This document shows, piece after piece, positions 7,575 to 16,615 of a stretch of 40,170 bases of DNA. Where the stretch lies: the NCBI GenBank assembly GCA_029259695.1, contig JAJDEQ010000232.1, forward strand, positions 1-40,170, written 5' to 3'. The notes beneath the pieces are model-generated. The model ran no database searches. It had not been told where the DNA came from and was given only the letters and a program-made list of their open reading frames with translations. The position numbers were made by a program, and so were the translations under genes. Position 1 is the stretch's first letter. Every line of letters begins with the position of its first letter. This DNA is from Planctomycetota bacterium. Its GTDB lineage: Bacteria > Planctomycetota > B15-G4.

Positions 7575-7708
7575 ACGGCGGGGGCGTCGGATCGCGGAAC
7601 CGCTTGACCCTGCTCGGCCTCGCTCGAGGCGAGCCGGGCCGTTCACACCGCTCGCTCGAAGTTCGGCAAGCACCCTGCCGACCGAGCCCCTTCGCCTGAC
7701 CCGCTGCC

Positions 7709-10381
7709 ATGACCGCCAAGACTCCCGAACAGATCCGAGAATCCTATTTGTCGTTCTTCGAGCAGCGCGAACACACGCGCTACCCGAGCGACGGACTGGT
7801 TCCCGAGAACGACCCGACCCTGTTGTTCACGGGGGCCGGGATGAACCAGTTCAAGGCGATGTTCCTGGGCAAGGGCCACCTGCCGTTCACGCGGGCCACG
7901 ACGTCCCAGAAGTGCATGCGCATGCCCGACCTCGAGAACGTCGGGCGCACGTCGTCCCACCACACGTTCTTCGAGATGCTGGGGAACTTCTCGTTCGGCG
8001 ATTACTTCAAAGCCGAAGCGATCCGCTGGGCCTGGGAGCTCCTGACCGAAGTCTGGGAGGTGCCCGGCGACCGCCTCTCGGTCACGGTCTACAAGGACGA
8101 CAACGAGGCGGCCGCTATCTGGCGTGACGAAGTCGGTCTGCCCGAGGAGCGCATCTCCCGCTACGACGAGGACGAGAACTTCTGGCCCGCGTCGGCACCA
8201 TCGAAGGGGCCCAACGGGATCTGCGGACCGTGTTCGGAGATCTACTTCGACTTCCACCCCGAACGCGGCGCATACCCCGCGGGAGGGCCTGCAGACGACG
8301 GAAGCCGATTCGTCGAGATCTGGAACCTGGTCTTCACCCAGTTCGATCGCCAGGGCGACGGCAGCCTGGCGCCGCTTCCGCAGAAGAACATCGACACCGG
8401 CATGGGCTTCGAGCGTGTCGTCCGCGTGCTCGAATCCCTGGCCCGCGGCGAGGTGCTGTCGAGCAACTTCGAGTCGCAGCTCTTTGCTCCGCTGATGGAC
8501 GCGGCCTACTCGCACATCGGCAAGCAGACGCCGTTCGGGACGCCAGACGGCACCCGGGTGCGGCGGATCGTCGACCATGTGCGGGCCGCGACTTTCTGCA
8601 TCAGCGACGGCATCGCCCCGTCGAACCTGAAACAGGGCTACGTCGTGCGCAAGGTCCTGCGACGCGCCATGATCGACCGGCACATCCTGGGTGCCGACCT
8701 GCGTGAGAACTGGCTCGCGGACCTGGCCGGCCTCGTCGTGGACGAGATGGGCAGGGCCTATCCGGCGCTGGCCGAGGCTCGCTCGATGATCAGTTCCACC
8801 GTGGCTGCCGAGGAAGAGAAGTTCGCGTCGACCTTCTTCTCCGCTTCACAGCGCCTGGACGTCCTCGCCACCAAGACGGTCGATCGTGGTGAGACACGCC
8901 TGTCCGGGGCCGATGCCTTCCTGCTGTACGACACCTTCGGCCTCCCGCTCGACCTGCAGAAGATGCTGCTCGAGGAGCGGGAACTGCCCGTCGACGAGGA
9001 CGGCTACCGGGCGGCCATGGCAGGCCAGCGCAGTCGCTCACGCGAAGCATCCAAGATCTCCGACTCGATCATCGGCGGCCTGATCGCCTCGCTCGGGAGT
9101 CCGCTGCCCCAGACCGAGTTCGTGCGCGACACGCTGAGCGTCGCGGACGCCCAGATCCTGGACGTGGCCGAGGACGCCGAGACGGACACCGACGAACAGG
9201 ACGACGAGGGCCTGTTGCTGGTGCTGGACCGGACCCCGTTCTACGCCGAAGGGGGAGGCCAGGTCGGAGACACCGGGATCATCAGGGGCGAGGGGTTCGT
9301 CGCCGAGGTGATCGACACGGTGAGCGTCCAGGGCATCACGGTTCACCGGGTGATCGCCGCGGAGGGTCGGCCCTCCAAGGGGCCGTGCAGCGCACGCGTC
9401 GATGCCGTGTCACGCGAGGCCACCGCCCGCAACCACACGGCCACGCATCTGCTGCACGCCGCGCTGCGCGCCGTGCTCGGTGACGAAGTGACCCAGGCCG
9501 GGTCGCTCGTCGCTCCGCAGCGCCTGCGTTTCGACTTCCGTTTCCCCCGCGCGCTCACCGCGGAAGAGGTGCGTGCCGTCGAGGACACCGTCAACAGGTG
9601 GATCCTGGCCAATGAAGAGGTCAGCACCGAAGACATGAGCCGCGACGCCGCCAGGGAAGCGGGTGCCATGGCGCTCTTCGGCGAGAAGTACGGGGAGTCC
9701 GTCAGGGTCGTGCGGGTCAGCAACCAGCGCCACGGCGAAGACAGCGTCGAACTCTGTGGCGGGACACACGTGATCCGGTCCGGCGACATCGGCCTGTTCC
9801 GGCTCGTGGACGAGAGCTCGATCGCGGCAGGTGTGAGGCGGGTCGAGGCCCGAACCGGGCTGGGCTTCGTGGATCTCGCGCGCGAGCAGGATCAGCGGTT
9901 GCAGCGTTCCGCGGCGCTGTTCAAGACGTCGCCCGAGCTGTTGACCGAACGCATCGAGGCCCTGCAGGCGGAGACGAAGGAACTGCGCCGTGAGCTCGAC
10001 GGCGTGCGCAGCGACATGGCCGCCGAGCGGCTCGATCAGGGGCTGCGCGATTGGAACGGGCTGCGCGTGCTGCTCGCCTCCGTGAGCGGCGTACCGGTCA
10101 AGAAGCTGCGTGAGGTCGCCGGGGACTTCGTCGCCGATCGCTGCGACCTGGTGATCTTGGCGGCGCCGGACGACGGCGGCACCAGCTTCCTCGTCGCGGC
10201 GGGCAAGCTGGCCCAGGAGCGCGGTCTCAAGGCCAACGACCTGGTCAAGAGCCTTGGCGCGGCCTTCGGTGGCAAGGGTGGGGGCAACAAGGCTTTCGCT
10301 CAGGGCCGGGGTGGCGCCGCCTCCGATCCCGAGGCGACCCTGGAAGCCGTCCTCAAGGAAGCCTCGCTCGCCAACTCGTGA
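7709..10381 (+). CDS. alaS: Alanyl-tRNA synthetase
   Basis: This 890-residue protein charges tRNA-Ala and removes misattached Ser/Gly. The catalytic N-terminal domain shows FTGAGMNQFKAMFLG, ENVGRTSSHHTFFEMLGNFS, NGICGPCSEIYFD and NIDTGMGFERV. The editing domain has zinc ligands in HTATH (H576, H580) and CGGTH (C683, H687). The C-terminal C-Ala region ends with the Gly-rich GGKGGGNKAFAQGRGG. Between the catalytic and editing parts an acidic insert (EDAETDTDEQDDEG) is visible. The length is normal. It lies 134 nt after recA on the same strand, an order seen in many bacteria. No T-box leader is present. Confidence 0.98.
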   Translation: MTAKTPEQIRESYLSFFEQREHTRYPSDGLVPENDPTLLFTGAGMNQFKAMFLGKGHLPFTRATTSQKCMRMPDLENVGRTSSHHTFFEMLGNFSFGDYFKAEAIRWAWELLTEVWEVPGDRLSVTVYKDDNEAAAIWRDEVGLPEERISRYDEDENFWPASAPSKGPNGICGPCSEIYFDFHPERGAYPAGGPADDGSRFVEIWNLVFTQFDRQGDGSLAPLPQKNIDTGMGFERVVRVLESLARGEVLSSNFESQLFAPLMDAAYSHIGKQTPFGTPDGTRVRRIVDHVRAATFCISDGIAPSNLKQGYVVRKVLRRAMIDRHILGADLRENWLADLAGLVVDEMGRAYPALAEARSMISSTVAAEEEKFASTFFSASQRLDVLATKTVDRGETRLSGADAFLLYDTFGLPLDLQKMLLEERELPVDEDGYRAAMAGQRSRSREASKISDSIIGGLIASLGSPLPQTEFVRDTLSVADAQILDVAEDAETDTDEQDDEGLLLVLDRTPFYAEGGGQVGDTGIIRGEGFVAEVIDTVSVQGITVHRVIAAEGRPSKGPCSARVDAVSREATARNHTATHLLHAALRAVLGDEVTQAGSLVAPQRLRFDFRFPRALTAEEVRAVEDTVNRWILANEEVSTEDMSRDAAREAGAMALFGEKYGESVRVVRVSNQRHGEDSVELCGGTHVIRSGDIGLFRLVDESSIAAGVRRVEARTGLGFVDLAREQDQRLQRSAALFKTSPELLTERIEALQAETKELRRELDGVRSDMAAERLDQGLRDWNGLRVLLASVSGVPVKKLREVAGDFVADRCDLVILAAPDDGGTSFLVAAGKLAQERGLKANDLVKSLGAAFGGKGGGNKAFAQGRGGAASDPEATLEAVLKEASLANS

Positions 10382-10430
10382 GGCCGTCGTGCGCCCTGCG
10401 GGGCGCTCCGGGGCCCGGAGGCGGACCCCG

Positions 10431-10455
10431 GGCGGCTCCCGGGCCCGGGGCCGCC
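10431..10455 (+). terminator. GC-rich hairpin after alaS, possible terminator
   Basis: GGCGGC pairs with GCCGCC, extended by CCC/GGG around a GGGCCC centre with one bulged T, 50 nt after the alaS stop. No T-tract follows, so intrinsic termination is uncertain. The rest of the 288-nt alaS-rpmF gap holds other GC-rich palindromes and no gene. Confidence 0.35.
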
Positions 10456-10669
10456 ACGCGCCGGCTCGCCCGACGGGGGCCCCGACAGCCGGCGGGAGCC
10501 CTCGGACCATGCCCGCCCGGCAAGACGGTGGGCCGGGCAGGCGGCAAGGCCTTGTGAGCCCCCTACGGCGCCAGTAGAGTGGGGCGATTCGACCCTGTTT
10601 GCAGGAAAGCGCATTCGGGAGTGCGGGGCCGGGTGGCCCACAGCAAGCTCGAGCGCCGGCAGGAGACCC

Positions 10670-10849
10670 ATGGCTGTTCCCAAGCGCAAGACGTCCAAGG
10701 CCCGCAAGCGGAAGCGGAGATCGCACCTGGCGCTGTCAGCGCCCGCGACGGCTCAATGCGCTCGTTGCGGCGCGGTCAAGGTGCCACACGCCACGTGCGA
10801 GAACTGCGGCTACTACCGAGGCCGTGACGTTCTCGGCCTCGACGCCTGA
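10670..10849 (+). CDS. rpmF: 50S ribosomal protein L32 (zinc-binding form)
   Basis: A 59-residue basic protein beginning MAVPKRKTSKARKRKRRSH is unmistakably L32, a small protein of the large ribosomal subunit. Two CxxC pairs (C30-C33 and C43-C46) form the zinc ribbon, so this is the Cys-plus form whose stability needs zinc. The end, ENCGYYRGRDVL, is typical. The ATG has AGGAG about 5 nt upstream. It opens the rpmF-plsX-fab cluster, a conserved arrangement in many bacteria, 29 nt before plsX. The yceD gene often found before rpmF is absent here. Confidence 0.97.
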   Translation: MAVPKRKTSKARKRKRRSHLALSAPATAQCARCGAVKVPHATCENCGYYRGRDVLGLDA

Positions 10850-10878
10850 GCGGCACACGACTCGCGGACACGCGCCCC

Positions 10879-11877
10879 TTGAGAGTCGCCGTGGATGCCA
10901 TGGGGGGGGACAATGCTCCCCACTCCGTCGTCGAGGGCGCGGCCATGGCGCTGTCGTCCGGGGCGATCCGTACCGAGCAGCTGCTGCTGGTCGGGCCGCA
11001 CGACCGTCTCGATGCCACGCTCCGTGATCACGGGCTGTCCGATGTCGAGATCTGCCCGGCGACCGAGGTGGTCGGGATGGACGAGAGTCCCACGGCGGCC
11101 ATTCGCACCAAGAAGGACTCCTCCATCGCGCGCGGCGTCGCCGCCGTGGCGGAGGGCAAGGCCGACGCCTTCGTCTCCGCCGGCAACACGGGTGCAGTCG
11201 TCGCCGCCGCCTCGCTGATCCTGGGCCGTCTGCCCGGCGTTGCGCGTCCCGGCATCGCCGTGCCGGTGCCCACGCGCAAGGGGCCCTGTGTCGTGATCGA
11301 CGTGGGCGCCAACATCTACTGCAAGCCCGACCACATGTTCCAGTACGCCGTGATGGCCGCCGAATACTCGCGCGGCGCACTCGATCGCACCGACCCGCGG
11401 GTCGGACTGCTGAACATCGGCGAGGAGGACGGCAAGGGCAACCCGCTGATCCAGAGCGTCCACGGGCTGCTGCAAACCGCCCCGCTCAACTACGCCGGCT
11501 TCATCGAGGGCCAGGACATCATGAGCGGAGCGGTGGACGTGGTCGTCTGCGAAGGCTTCGTGGGCAACGTGATCCTCAAGGTCGCGGAGGGACTGAGCGC
11601 CTTCATGAAGGACAGCCTCAGTTCGGCGCTCGCGGTCCACCCACCACGCCCGGAAGTCCGAGAGGCGATCGGCGACGCCTTCACCAAGCTCGACTACGCC
11701 GAGTACGGCGGTGCGCCGCTGTTGGGCGTCGCCGCCCCCGTGCTCATCGGGCACGGACGCTCCACCGGACATGCCATGATGAACATGATCCGCGCCGCCG
11801 TTGCCGCGGTCGAACACGACATCAACCAGCACATCGTCGACCTGCTGGCAGCGAGCAGGAAGAGGGCCGAGGCATGA
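10879..11877 (+). CDS. plsX: Phosphate acyltransferase PlsX
   Basis: PlsX makes acyl-phosphate from acyl-ACP, the first step of the PlsX/PlsY route to phosphatidic acid, and is a peripheral membrane enzyme. The 332 residues show VAVDAMGGDNAP at the N-terminus, VSAGNTGAVVAAA, RPGIAVPVPTRKGPCVVIDVGAN, VGLLNIGEEDGKGN, VVVCEGFVGNVILK and YGGAPLLGV, all hallmarks of the family. The start is TTG; the residues right after it match the usual N-terminus. It follows rpmF by 29 nt and its stop overlaps the fabH start (ATGA). Confidence 0.97.
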   Translation: MRVAVDAMGGDNAPHSVVEGAAMALSSGAIRTEQLLLVGPHDRLDATLRDHGLSDVEICPATEVVGMDESPTAAIRTKKDSSIARGVAAVAEGKADAFVSAGNTGAVVAAASLILGRLPGVARPGIAVPVPTRKGPCVVIDVGANIYCKPDHMFQYAVMAAEYSRGALDRTDPRVGLLNIGEEDGKGNPLIQSVHGLLQTAPLNYAGFIEGQDIMSGAVDVVVCEGFVGNVILKVAEGLSAFMKDSLSSALAVHPPRPEVREAIGDAFTKLDYAEYGGAPLLGVAAPVLIGHGRSTGHAMMNMIRAAVAAVEHDINQHIVDLLAASRKRAEA

Positions 11878-12860
11878 CCCGCGTGAGGTGTGGACTGCGT
11901 GGCACCGGTTCGGCGGTCCCGGACGGTGTGATCACCAACGACGACCTCGAGCGCATGGTCGACACCTCCAGCGAGTGGATCGTGAAACGCACCGGCATCC
12001 GCGAGCGCCGACGGGTGGCCGAGGGCCAGTCCACCGGCGACCTCGCGCTGGAGGCGGCGCGCCGGGCCCTGGCGGACGCCGACCTGCAGCCGCAGGACAT
12101 CGACCTGATCGTGATGGGCACCGTCACCCCCGATCACCTGGTGCCGGCCACCGCGTGCCGGATCCAGGCCGAACTGGGCGCCACCCGGGCCGCCGCGTTC
12201 GATCTGGCTGCCGGGTGCACGGGCTTCGTCTACGCCACCAACGTCGCCGCCCAGTACCTGTGGAACGGCAGCTGCAAGAACGTGCTGGTGATCGGCGGCG
12301 AAGCCCTCACGCGCATCACCAACTACGACGACCGCACGTCGTGCATCCTCTTCGGCGACGGGGCCGGTGCCGCGATCTTCAGCACCGATTTCCGCTACGG
12401 CGAGTTGCTGTCGACCGAGATCCACAGCGACGGCACGGGCTACGAAGTGATGATCACGCCGGGCGGCGGCGCGGCCATGCCGCTCACCGCCGAACGGATC
12501 GCCAACCGCGAGGACAAGCTGATCATCCGCGGCCGGGAGGTGTACAAGTTCGCCGTCGGCCGCATGGTCGAGCTGGTTCGCGGACAGATGGCCTCCAACC
12601 CCGATCTGGAGCTGGGCGCAGTCGTGCCGCACCAGGTCAACCAACGCATCATCGAGTCGGCGCGCGAGAAGCTGGACATGCCCGCCGAGCGCATCTTCGT
12701 CAACATCGAGAAGTACGGGAACACGTCCGCCGGGTCGATTCCCATCGCGCTGGACGAGGCACGCCGCAGCAACTTCTTCGACGGCCTCGACGGCAAGCTC
12801 GTCGTGATGTGCGCGTTCGGAGCGGGGCTCACCTGGGGCTCGGTGGGACTGCGTTGGTAG
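11874..12860 (+). CDS. fabH: 3-oxoacyl-ACP synthase III (KAS III)
   Basis: FabH starts fatty-acid synthesis by condensing acetyl-CoA (or a branched primer) with malonyl-ACP. The 328 residues carry the full catalytic triad: Cys115 in AAGCTGFVYA, His253 in VPHQVNQRII and Asn283 in EKYGNTSAGSIPIAL. N-terminal GTGSAVPDGVITNDDLERMVDTS and WIVKRTGIRERR are typical. The length matches E. coli FabH closely. It overlaps plsX by 4 nt, indicating coupled translation. It is followed by a 67-nt gap before fabD. Confidence 0.98.
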   Translation: MTRVRCGLRGTGSAVPDGVITNDDLERMVDTSSEWIVKRTGIRERRRVAEGQSTGDLALEAARRALADADLQPQDIDLIVMGTVTPDHLVPATACRIQAELGATRAAAFDLAAGCTGFVYATNVAAQYLWNGSCKNVLVIGGEALTRITNYDDRTSCILFGDGAGAAIFSTDFRYGELLSTEIHSDGTGYEVMITPGGGAAMPLTAERIANREDKLIIRGREVYKFAVGRMVELVRGQMASNPDLELGAVVPHQVNQRIIESAREKLDMPAERIFVNIEKYGNTSAGSIPIALDEARRSNFFDGLDGKLVVMCAFGAGLTWGSVGLRW

Positions 12861-12927
12861 CGCCCCGCAGCGGGCGGTCGAAGAGCGAACGACGTCGGGG
12901 CAGCGTGGCCCCGCGAGCGAGGAGCGC

Positions 12928-13890
12928 ATGAGCAACGGAGCGATTCTGTTTCCCGGCCAGGGGGCACAGGCCCTGGGCATGGGGCTCGACATCGAGGCCG
13001 AGCACAGCGCGGCCCGAGCCGTCTTCGACGCAGCCGCCGACGTCCTGGGCCAGGACCTGCGCACGATCATCGGCGGCGACGACAAGGCCGCCCTGGACCG
13101 CACTGACGTGTGTCAGCCGGCGATCCTGGTCACCTCGCTCGCGGTCATGGCGGCCCTCGGCGAGCGTGACCTGATCGACGAGGACGCCGTCGGTGGCGTG
13201 GCCGGACTGAGCCTGGGCGAGTACACGGCCCTCACCTGGGCCGGCGCGCTGGCCCTGGAGGACGCGATTCGCCTGGTGCGCCTGCGCGGCGAGGCCATGC
13301 AGCGCGCCTCGGACGAGCGCCCGAGCGGCATGCTCTCCCTGATGGGCGCCACTCCGGAGAGCGCCGGGGAGCTGTGTGAGGCCGCCCGCGGTGGCGGCGT
13401 GCTGGTCGTCGCCAACCTGCTGGCCAAGGGACAGGTGGCGATCGCGGGCACCGTCGACGCACTCGACCGGGCGGAGGCCCAGATGCGCGATCACGGGATC
13501 CGCAAGGGCGTGCGACTGCCCGTCGCCGGCGCCTTCCACTCACCCTGCATGGAGTCCGCCGCCGCCGACCTGGCCGCCGCGGTCGACGCCACGGCGGTCA
13601 CTCCGCCGCGCAAGCCCGTGGTGATGAACGTCTCGGGTGAACCGGTGGACGCCCCGGACACGATCCGCGACCTGCTCAAGCGACAGATCACCTCACCGGT
13701 GCGCTGGCAGGCGTCGGTGGAGCGGCTCGTCGCGGATGGGGCGCGGCCGTTCTTCGAGCCGGCCCCCGGCAAGCAATTGACGAACATGGTCAAGCGCGCC
13801 AAGTGGCCCGAGCGTGTCGAGCCCTCCGTCACCACCTGCGCTACGAACGATGAACTGGCGGCCATGTCCGTCTGGCCCCCACGCGCCTGA
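12928..13890 (+). CDS. fabD: Malonyl-CoA:ACP transacylase
   Basis: FabD loads malonyl groups onto acyl carrier protein. Visible motifs are FPGQGAQALGMG near the N-terminus, the nucleophile Ser95 in GLSLGEYTAL, LVRLRGEAMQ with the malonate-binding Arg, and the catalytic His in AGAFHSPCM. The later stretch NVSGEPVDAPDTIRDLLKRQITSPVRW is the usual C-terminal part of the fold, followed by FFEPAPGKQLTNMVKR. The length (320) is normal. GAGGA lies a few nt before the ATG. fabG starts 22 nt downstream. Confidence 0.98.
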   Translation: MSNGAILFPGQGAQALGMGLDIEAEHSAARAVFDAAADVLGQDLRTIIGGDDKAALDRTDVCQPAILVTSLAVMAALGERDLIDEDAVGGVAGLSLGEYTALTWAGALALEDAIRLVRLRGEAMQRASDERPSGMLSLMGATPESAGELCEAARGGGVLVVANLLAKGQVAIAGTVDALDRAEAQMRDHGIRKGVRLPVAGAFHSPCMESAAADLAAAVDATAVTPPRKPVVMNVSGEPVDAPDTIRDLLKRQITSPVRWQASVERLVADGARPFFEPAPGKQLTNMVKRAKWPERVEPSVTTCATNDELAAMSVWPPRA

Positions 13891-13912
13891 GCAAGAAACA
13901 GGAGACCCGCTC

Positions 13913-14656
13913 ATGACCGATCTCTCTGGGAAGGTCGCCCTCGTCACGGGCGGCTCGCGCGGCATCGGCCGCGCCATCGTCAGCGAACTGGCCGCGGCCG
14001 GTTGCCGGGTTGCCGTGGTGGCGACCAGCGAGAAGAGCGCCGAGGCCGGCGCGCAGGCTGCCATCGACGCGGGCGCGGAAGGCAAGGGCTACGCCGCCGA
14101 CGTCAGCGATGCGGGCCGTGCCCAGGAGGTGGTCGAGGACCTCGTGGCCACCTGGGGTGGCGTCGACATCCTGGTGAACAACGCGGGGGTGACCCGGGAC
14201 ACCGTGCTGATGCGCATGTCCGACGAGGACATCGACAGCGTGGTGGACACCAATCTCAAGGGCACGCTGTACTACTGCCGCGCCGTCACCAAGCCCATGA
14301 TGAAGGCCCGTTCCGGATCGATCGTGAACATCTCGTCGATCGTCGGCATCACCGGCAACGCCGGCCAGAGCAACTACGCCGCCGCCAAGGCCGGGATCTT
14401 CGGACTGACCCGTTCGCTGGCCAGCGAGCTGGGCAGCCGGGGCATCCGCGTCAACGCCATCGCGCCCGGCTACATCGACACGGACATGACCTCGGGCCTG
14501 CCCGAGAAGGTCAAGGAAGTCAGCCTCCAGCGCATCCCGCTCTCGCGCTTCGGCCAGCCGGCCGACATCGCCCGGGGGGTGCGGTTCCTCGTCTCGGAGG
14601 CCGGATCGTACGTCACCGGGACAACCCTCGTGATCGACGGAGGAATGTCGCTCTAG
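13913..14656 (+). CDS. fabG: 3-oxoacyl-ACP reductase
   Basis: FabG is the NADPH-dependent short-chain dehydrogenase that reduces 3-oxoacyl-ACP. The 247 residues show TGGSRGIG (12-19, cofactor binding), NNAGVTRD, NISSIVGITGNAGQSNYAAAK with catalytic Tyr155 and Lys159, and the ending TGTTLVIDGGMSL, all typical of FabG rather than other reductases. CAGGAGA lies 9 nt before the ATG. It sits between fabD and acpP, the standard place. A 216-nt gap with its own promoter signal separates it from acpP. Confidence 0.97.
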   Translation: MTDLSGKVALVTGGSRGIGRAIVSELAAAGCRVAVVATSEKSAEAGAQAAIDAGAEGKGYAADVSDAGRAQEVVEDLVATWGGVDILVNNAGVTRDTVLMRMSDEDIDSVVDTNLKGTLYYCRAVTKPMMKARSGSIVNISSIVGITGNAGQSNYAAAKAGIFGLTRSLASELGSRGIRVNAIAPGYIDTDMTSGLPEKVKEVSLQRIPLSRFGQPADIARGVRFLVSEAGSYVTGTTLVIDGGMSL

Positions 14657-14771
14657 CCCGTACACGCCAGCGGCGCCCACCCCGGTGGACCGCCGGTGGA
14701 GAGCCGGCCGCGGCCCCGGCCGCCAGCCGACCCGGGCCACCCCAAGGGGGCAGGCAGGCCCGTCGGACGGC

Positions 14772-14801
14772 TTGACTTGGACCCCCGCCTCGTCACACTA
14801 T
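14772..14801 (+). promoter_or_regulatory. Promoter for acpP (TTGACT-N18-CACTAT)
   Basis: TTGACT at 14772-14777 and CACTAT at 14796-14801 are 18 bp apart and 72 nt before the acpP start, giving the clearest -35/-10 pair on this strand. A C follows the -10, as at other candidate promoters here. It would let acpP be expressed above the rest of the cluster. Confidence 0.5.
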
Positions 14802-14872
14802 CCGCTTCGATGACCCGCTCGGGCGGGCCATGCGAGCAACATCCCGCAACGCCCCCGCACGGAGAGTCACAC

Positions 14873-15121
14873 GTGGTTTCGACCCAGGAGATCGAGGAGA
14901 AGGTCATCTCCATTGTCTGCGACCAGATGGGCGCCAGTAAGGAGAAGGTCAACCTCAACACGTCCTTCATTCAGGACCTAGGCGCAGACTCCCTGGATAC
15001 CGTCGAACTCGTGATGGAGTTCGAGGATCACTTCAACATCAGCATTCCCGACGAAGAGGCAGAGAAGATCCAGACCGTGGGTGATGCGGTCAGCTTCATC
15101 TCCAACCACACATCGTCGTGA
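14873..15121 (+). CDS. acpP: Acyl carrier protein
   Basis: This 82-residue acidic protein is the carrier on which fatty acids are built. Ser40 in LGADSLDTVELVMEFEDHF is the phosphopantetheine attachment site. The flanking helices (IEEKVISIVCDQM, ISIPDEEAEKIQTVGDAV) are typical. The start is GTG with GGAGAG 7 nt upstream; the next codon is also Val, and no better start exists. It lies between fabG and fabF as in many bacteria, with spacers of 216 and 182 nt that set it apart as a separately expressed unit. Confidence 0.97.
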   Translation: MVSTQEIEEKVISIVCDQMGASKEKVNLNTSFIQDLGADSLDTVELVMEFEDHFNISIPDEEAEKIQTVGDAVSFISNHTSS

Positions 15122-15303
15122 CCGCGTGACCCGGCCCGGGTGCCGGCGCGAGCCGGCGGCCCAGGCCTCGGGACACTTGCAGTCCGGTCGGGCACCAGAC
15201 CCCGGCCCCCATGGGGGAGTCACCGCCGGAACCGGCGGCCTCCCCGCTCCTTCCTCCAAGGCGCGTGTCCGTCCCCCGGGTATGTGCCCGTAGAGACCTT
15301 GGT

Positions 15304-16548
15304 ATGAGCCGCCGTCGTGTCGTGGTGACAGGCCTCGGAGCCGTCACGTCGCTGGGACTCTCGTTCGAGGACACCTGGCAGGCGCTGCTGTCGGGTGCCA
15401 ACGGCATCGGTCCGATCGAGCGCTGGAGCACCGAGAACTACCGCACGACCTTCGCCGGCACCCTGCGCGGATACGAACCCACCGAGCACTTCCCCGTTCC
15501 GGTGGCCAAGAAGCTCGACTACGCCGTGCAGTTCGCACAGCTCGCCGCCAACGACTGCCTGGCAGACGCGAAGCTCGACCTCGACAGTACCGACCGCGAG
15601 CGCATCTCGGTCGTGTTGGGAACGGGCATCGGCGGCATCAACACGATCGAGTCCGAGCACGACGTGTTGCTCGCGCGCGGGCCGCGGCGCGTCTCGCCGC
15701 ACTTCATCCCCAAGATGATGCCCAACGCCGCCAGCGCCCAGATCTCGATCACCTTCGGCCTGGAGGCCAGCAACTACGTGACGAGTTCGGCCTGCGCGTC
15801 GGCTGGTCACGCGCTGGGCATGGCCCTGCGCGCCATCCAGCACGGGGAGGCCGATCTGGTCTTCTCAGGCGGGACCGAGGCCGCCGTGTCGCCCCTGGCG
15901 ATCGCCGCATTCGGCGCCATGAAGGCCCTGTCGACCCGCAACGAAGCACCCGAGCTGGCCTCGCGACCGTTCGACAAGGATCGCGACGGCTTCGTGATGG
16001 GCGAGGGAGCATCCGTGCTGCTGCTCGAGGAGCGCGAACACGCCCTGAAGCGCGGCGCGAAGATCTACGCCGAACTCATGGGCTACGGCTCCACGTCGGA
16101 CGCCTTCCACATCACGCAACCCAAGCAAGACGGCGTCGGGCCGCGCAAGGCGATCCAGGCCGCCATCAGCGACGGCAACCGCAAGCCCGAGGACGTCCAG
16201 TACATCAACGCCCACGGCACCTCGACGCACTACAACGACCTCGTCGAGACCAGCGCCATCCGCCAGGTCTTCGGCGCGCACGCGGACACGCTCGCGGTCT
16301 CGAGCACCAAGTCGATGATCGGTCACCTGCTGGGCGGCTCGGCTGCCATCGAGGCGGCGGCCACCTGCCGTTCGATCATCGAGAGCCGCATCCATCCCAC
16401 GCGCAACCACCTCGAAGCCGGCGAGGGTTGCGACCTCGACTACGTCCCGGGCGAGGCGCGCGACGTGAAGATCGCTCACGCCCTGTCCAACTCGCTGGGC
16501 TTCGGCGGTCACAACGTGTCGCTGCTGTTCGGTCGGCACGACGCATGA
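15304..16548 (+). CDS. fabF: 3-oxoacyl-ACP synthase II (KAS II)
   Basis: FabF elongates acyl-ACP chains by decarboxylating condensation. The 414 residues begin MSRRRVVVTGLGAVTSLG and carry catalytic Cys164 (SSACASAGHALG), His304 (NAHGTST) and His341 (KSMIGHLLGGS), the Cys-His-His triad of KAS I/II enzymes. RPFDKDRDGFVMGEGA and the final LGFGGHNVSLLF are also diagnostic. The length matches the family. It is the last gene of the type II fatty-acid cluster; the 182-nt gap after acpP contains no other gene. Confidence 0.98.
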   Translation: MSRRRVVVTGLGAVTSLGLSFEDTWQALLSGANGIGPIERWSTENYRTTFAGTLRGYEPTEHFPVPVAKKLDYAVQFAQLAANDCLADAKLDLDSTDRERISVVLGTGIGGINTIESEHDVLLARGPRRVSPHFIPKMMPNAASAQISITFGLEASNYVTSSACASAGHALGMALRAIQHGEADLVFSGGTEAAVSPLAIAAFGAMKALSTRNEAPELASRPFDKDRDGFVMGEGASVLLLEEREHALKRGAKIYAELMGYGSTSDAFHITQPKQDGVGPRKAIQAAISDGNRKPEDVQYINAHGTSTHYNDLVETSAIRQVFGAHADTLAVSSTKSMIGHLLGGSAAIEAAATCRSIIESRIHPTRNHLEAGEGCDLDYVPGEARDVKIAHALSNSLGFGGHNVSLLFGRHDA

Positions 16549-16615
16549 CCGCAGGGGGCGACCGCGACACGCGGCCATGCGTGGGCACCCGACGGCAGAC
16601 CCGGGCTCGCCGGGC

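Noticed and set aside
7575..7708. T-box or other riboswitch before alaS
   Set aside because: The 134-nt gap has only an imperfect CGGCCTCGC/GGCGAGCCG palindrome and no T-box sequence or terminator pair.
7904..7970. AlaRS motif shorter than the E. coli AGGKHNDLENVG form (here MPDLENVG)
   Set aside because: A short form of this segment also occurs in other bacteria such as Bacillus (RTNDIENVG-like), so it is normal family variation.
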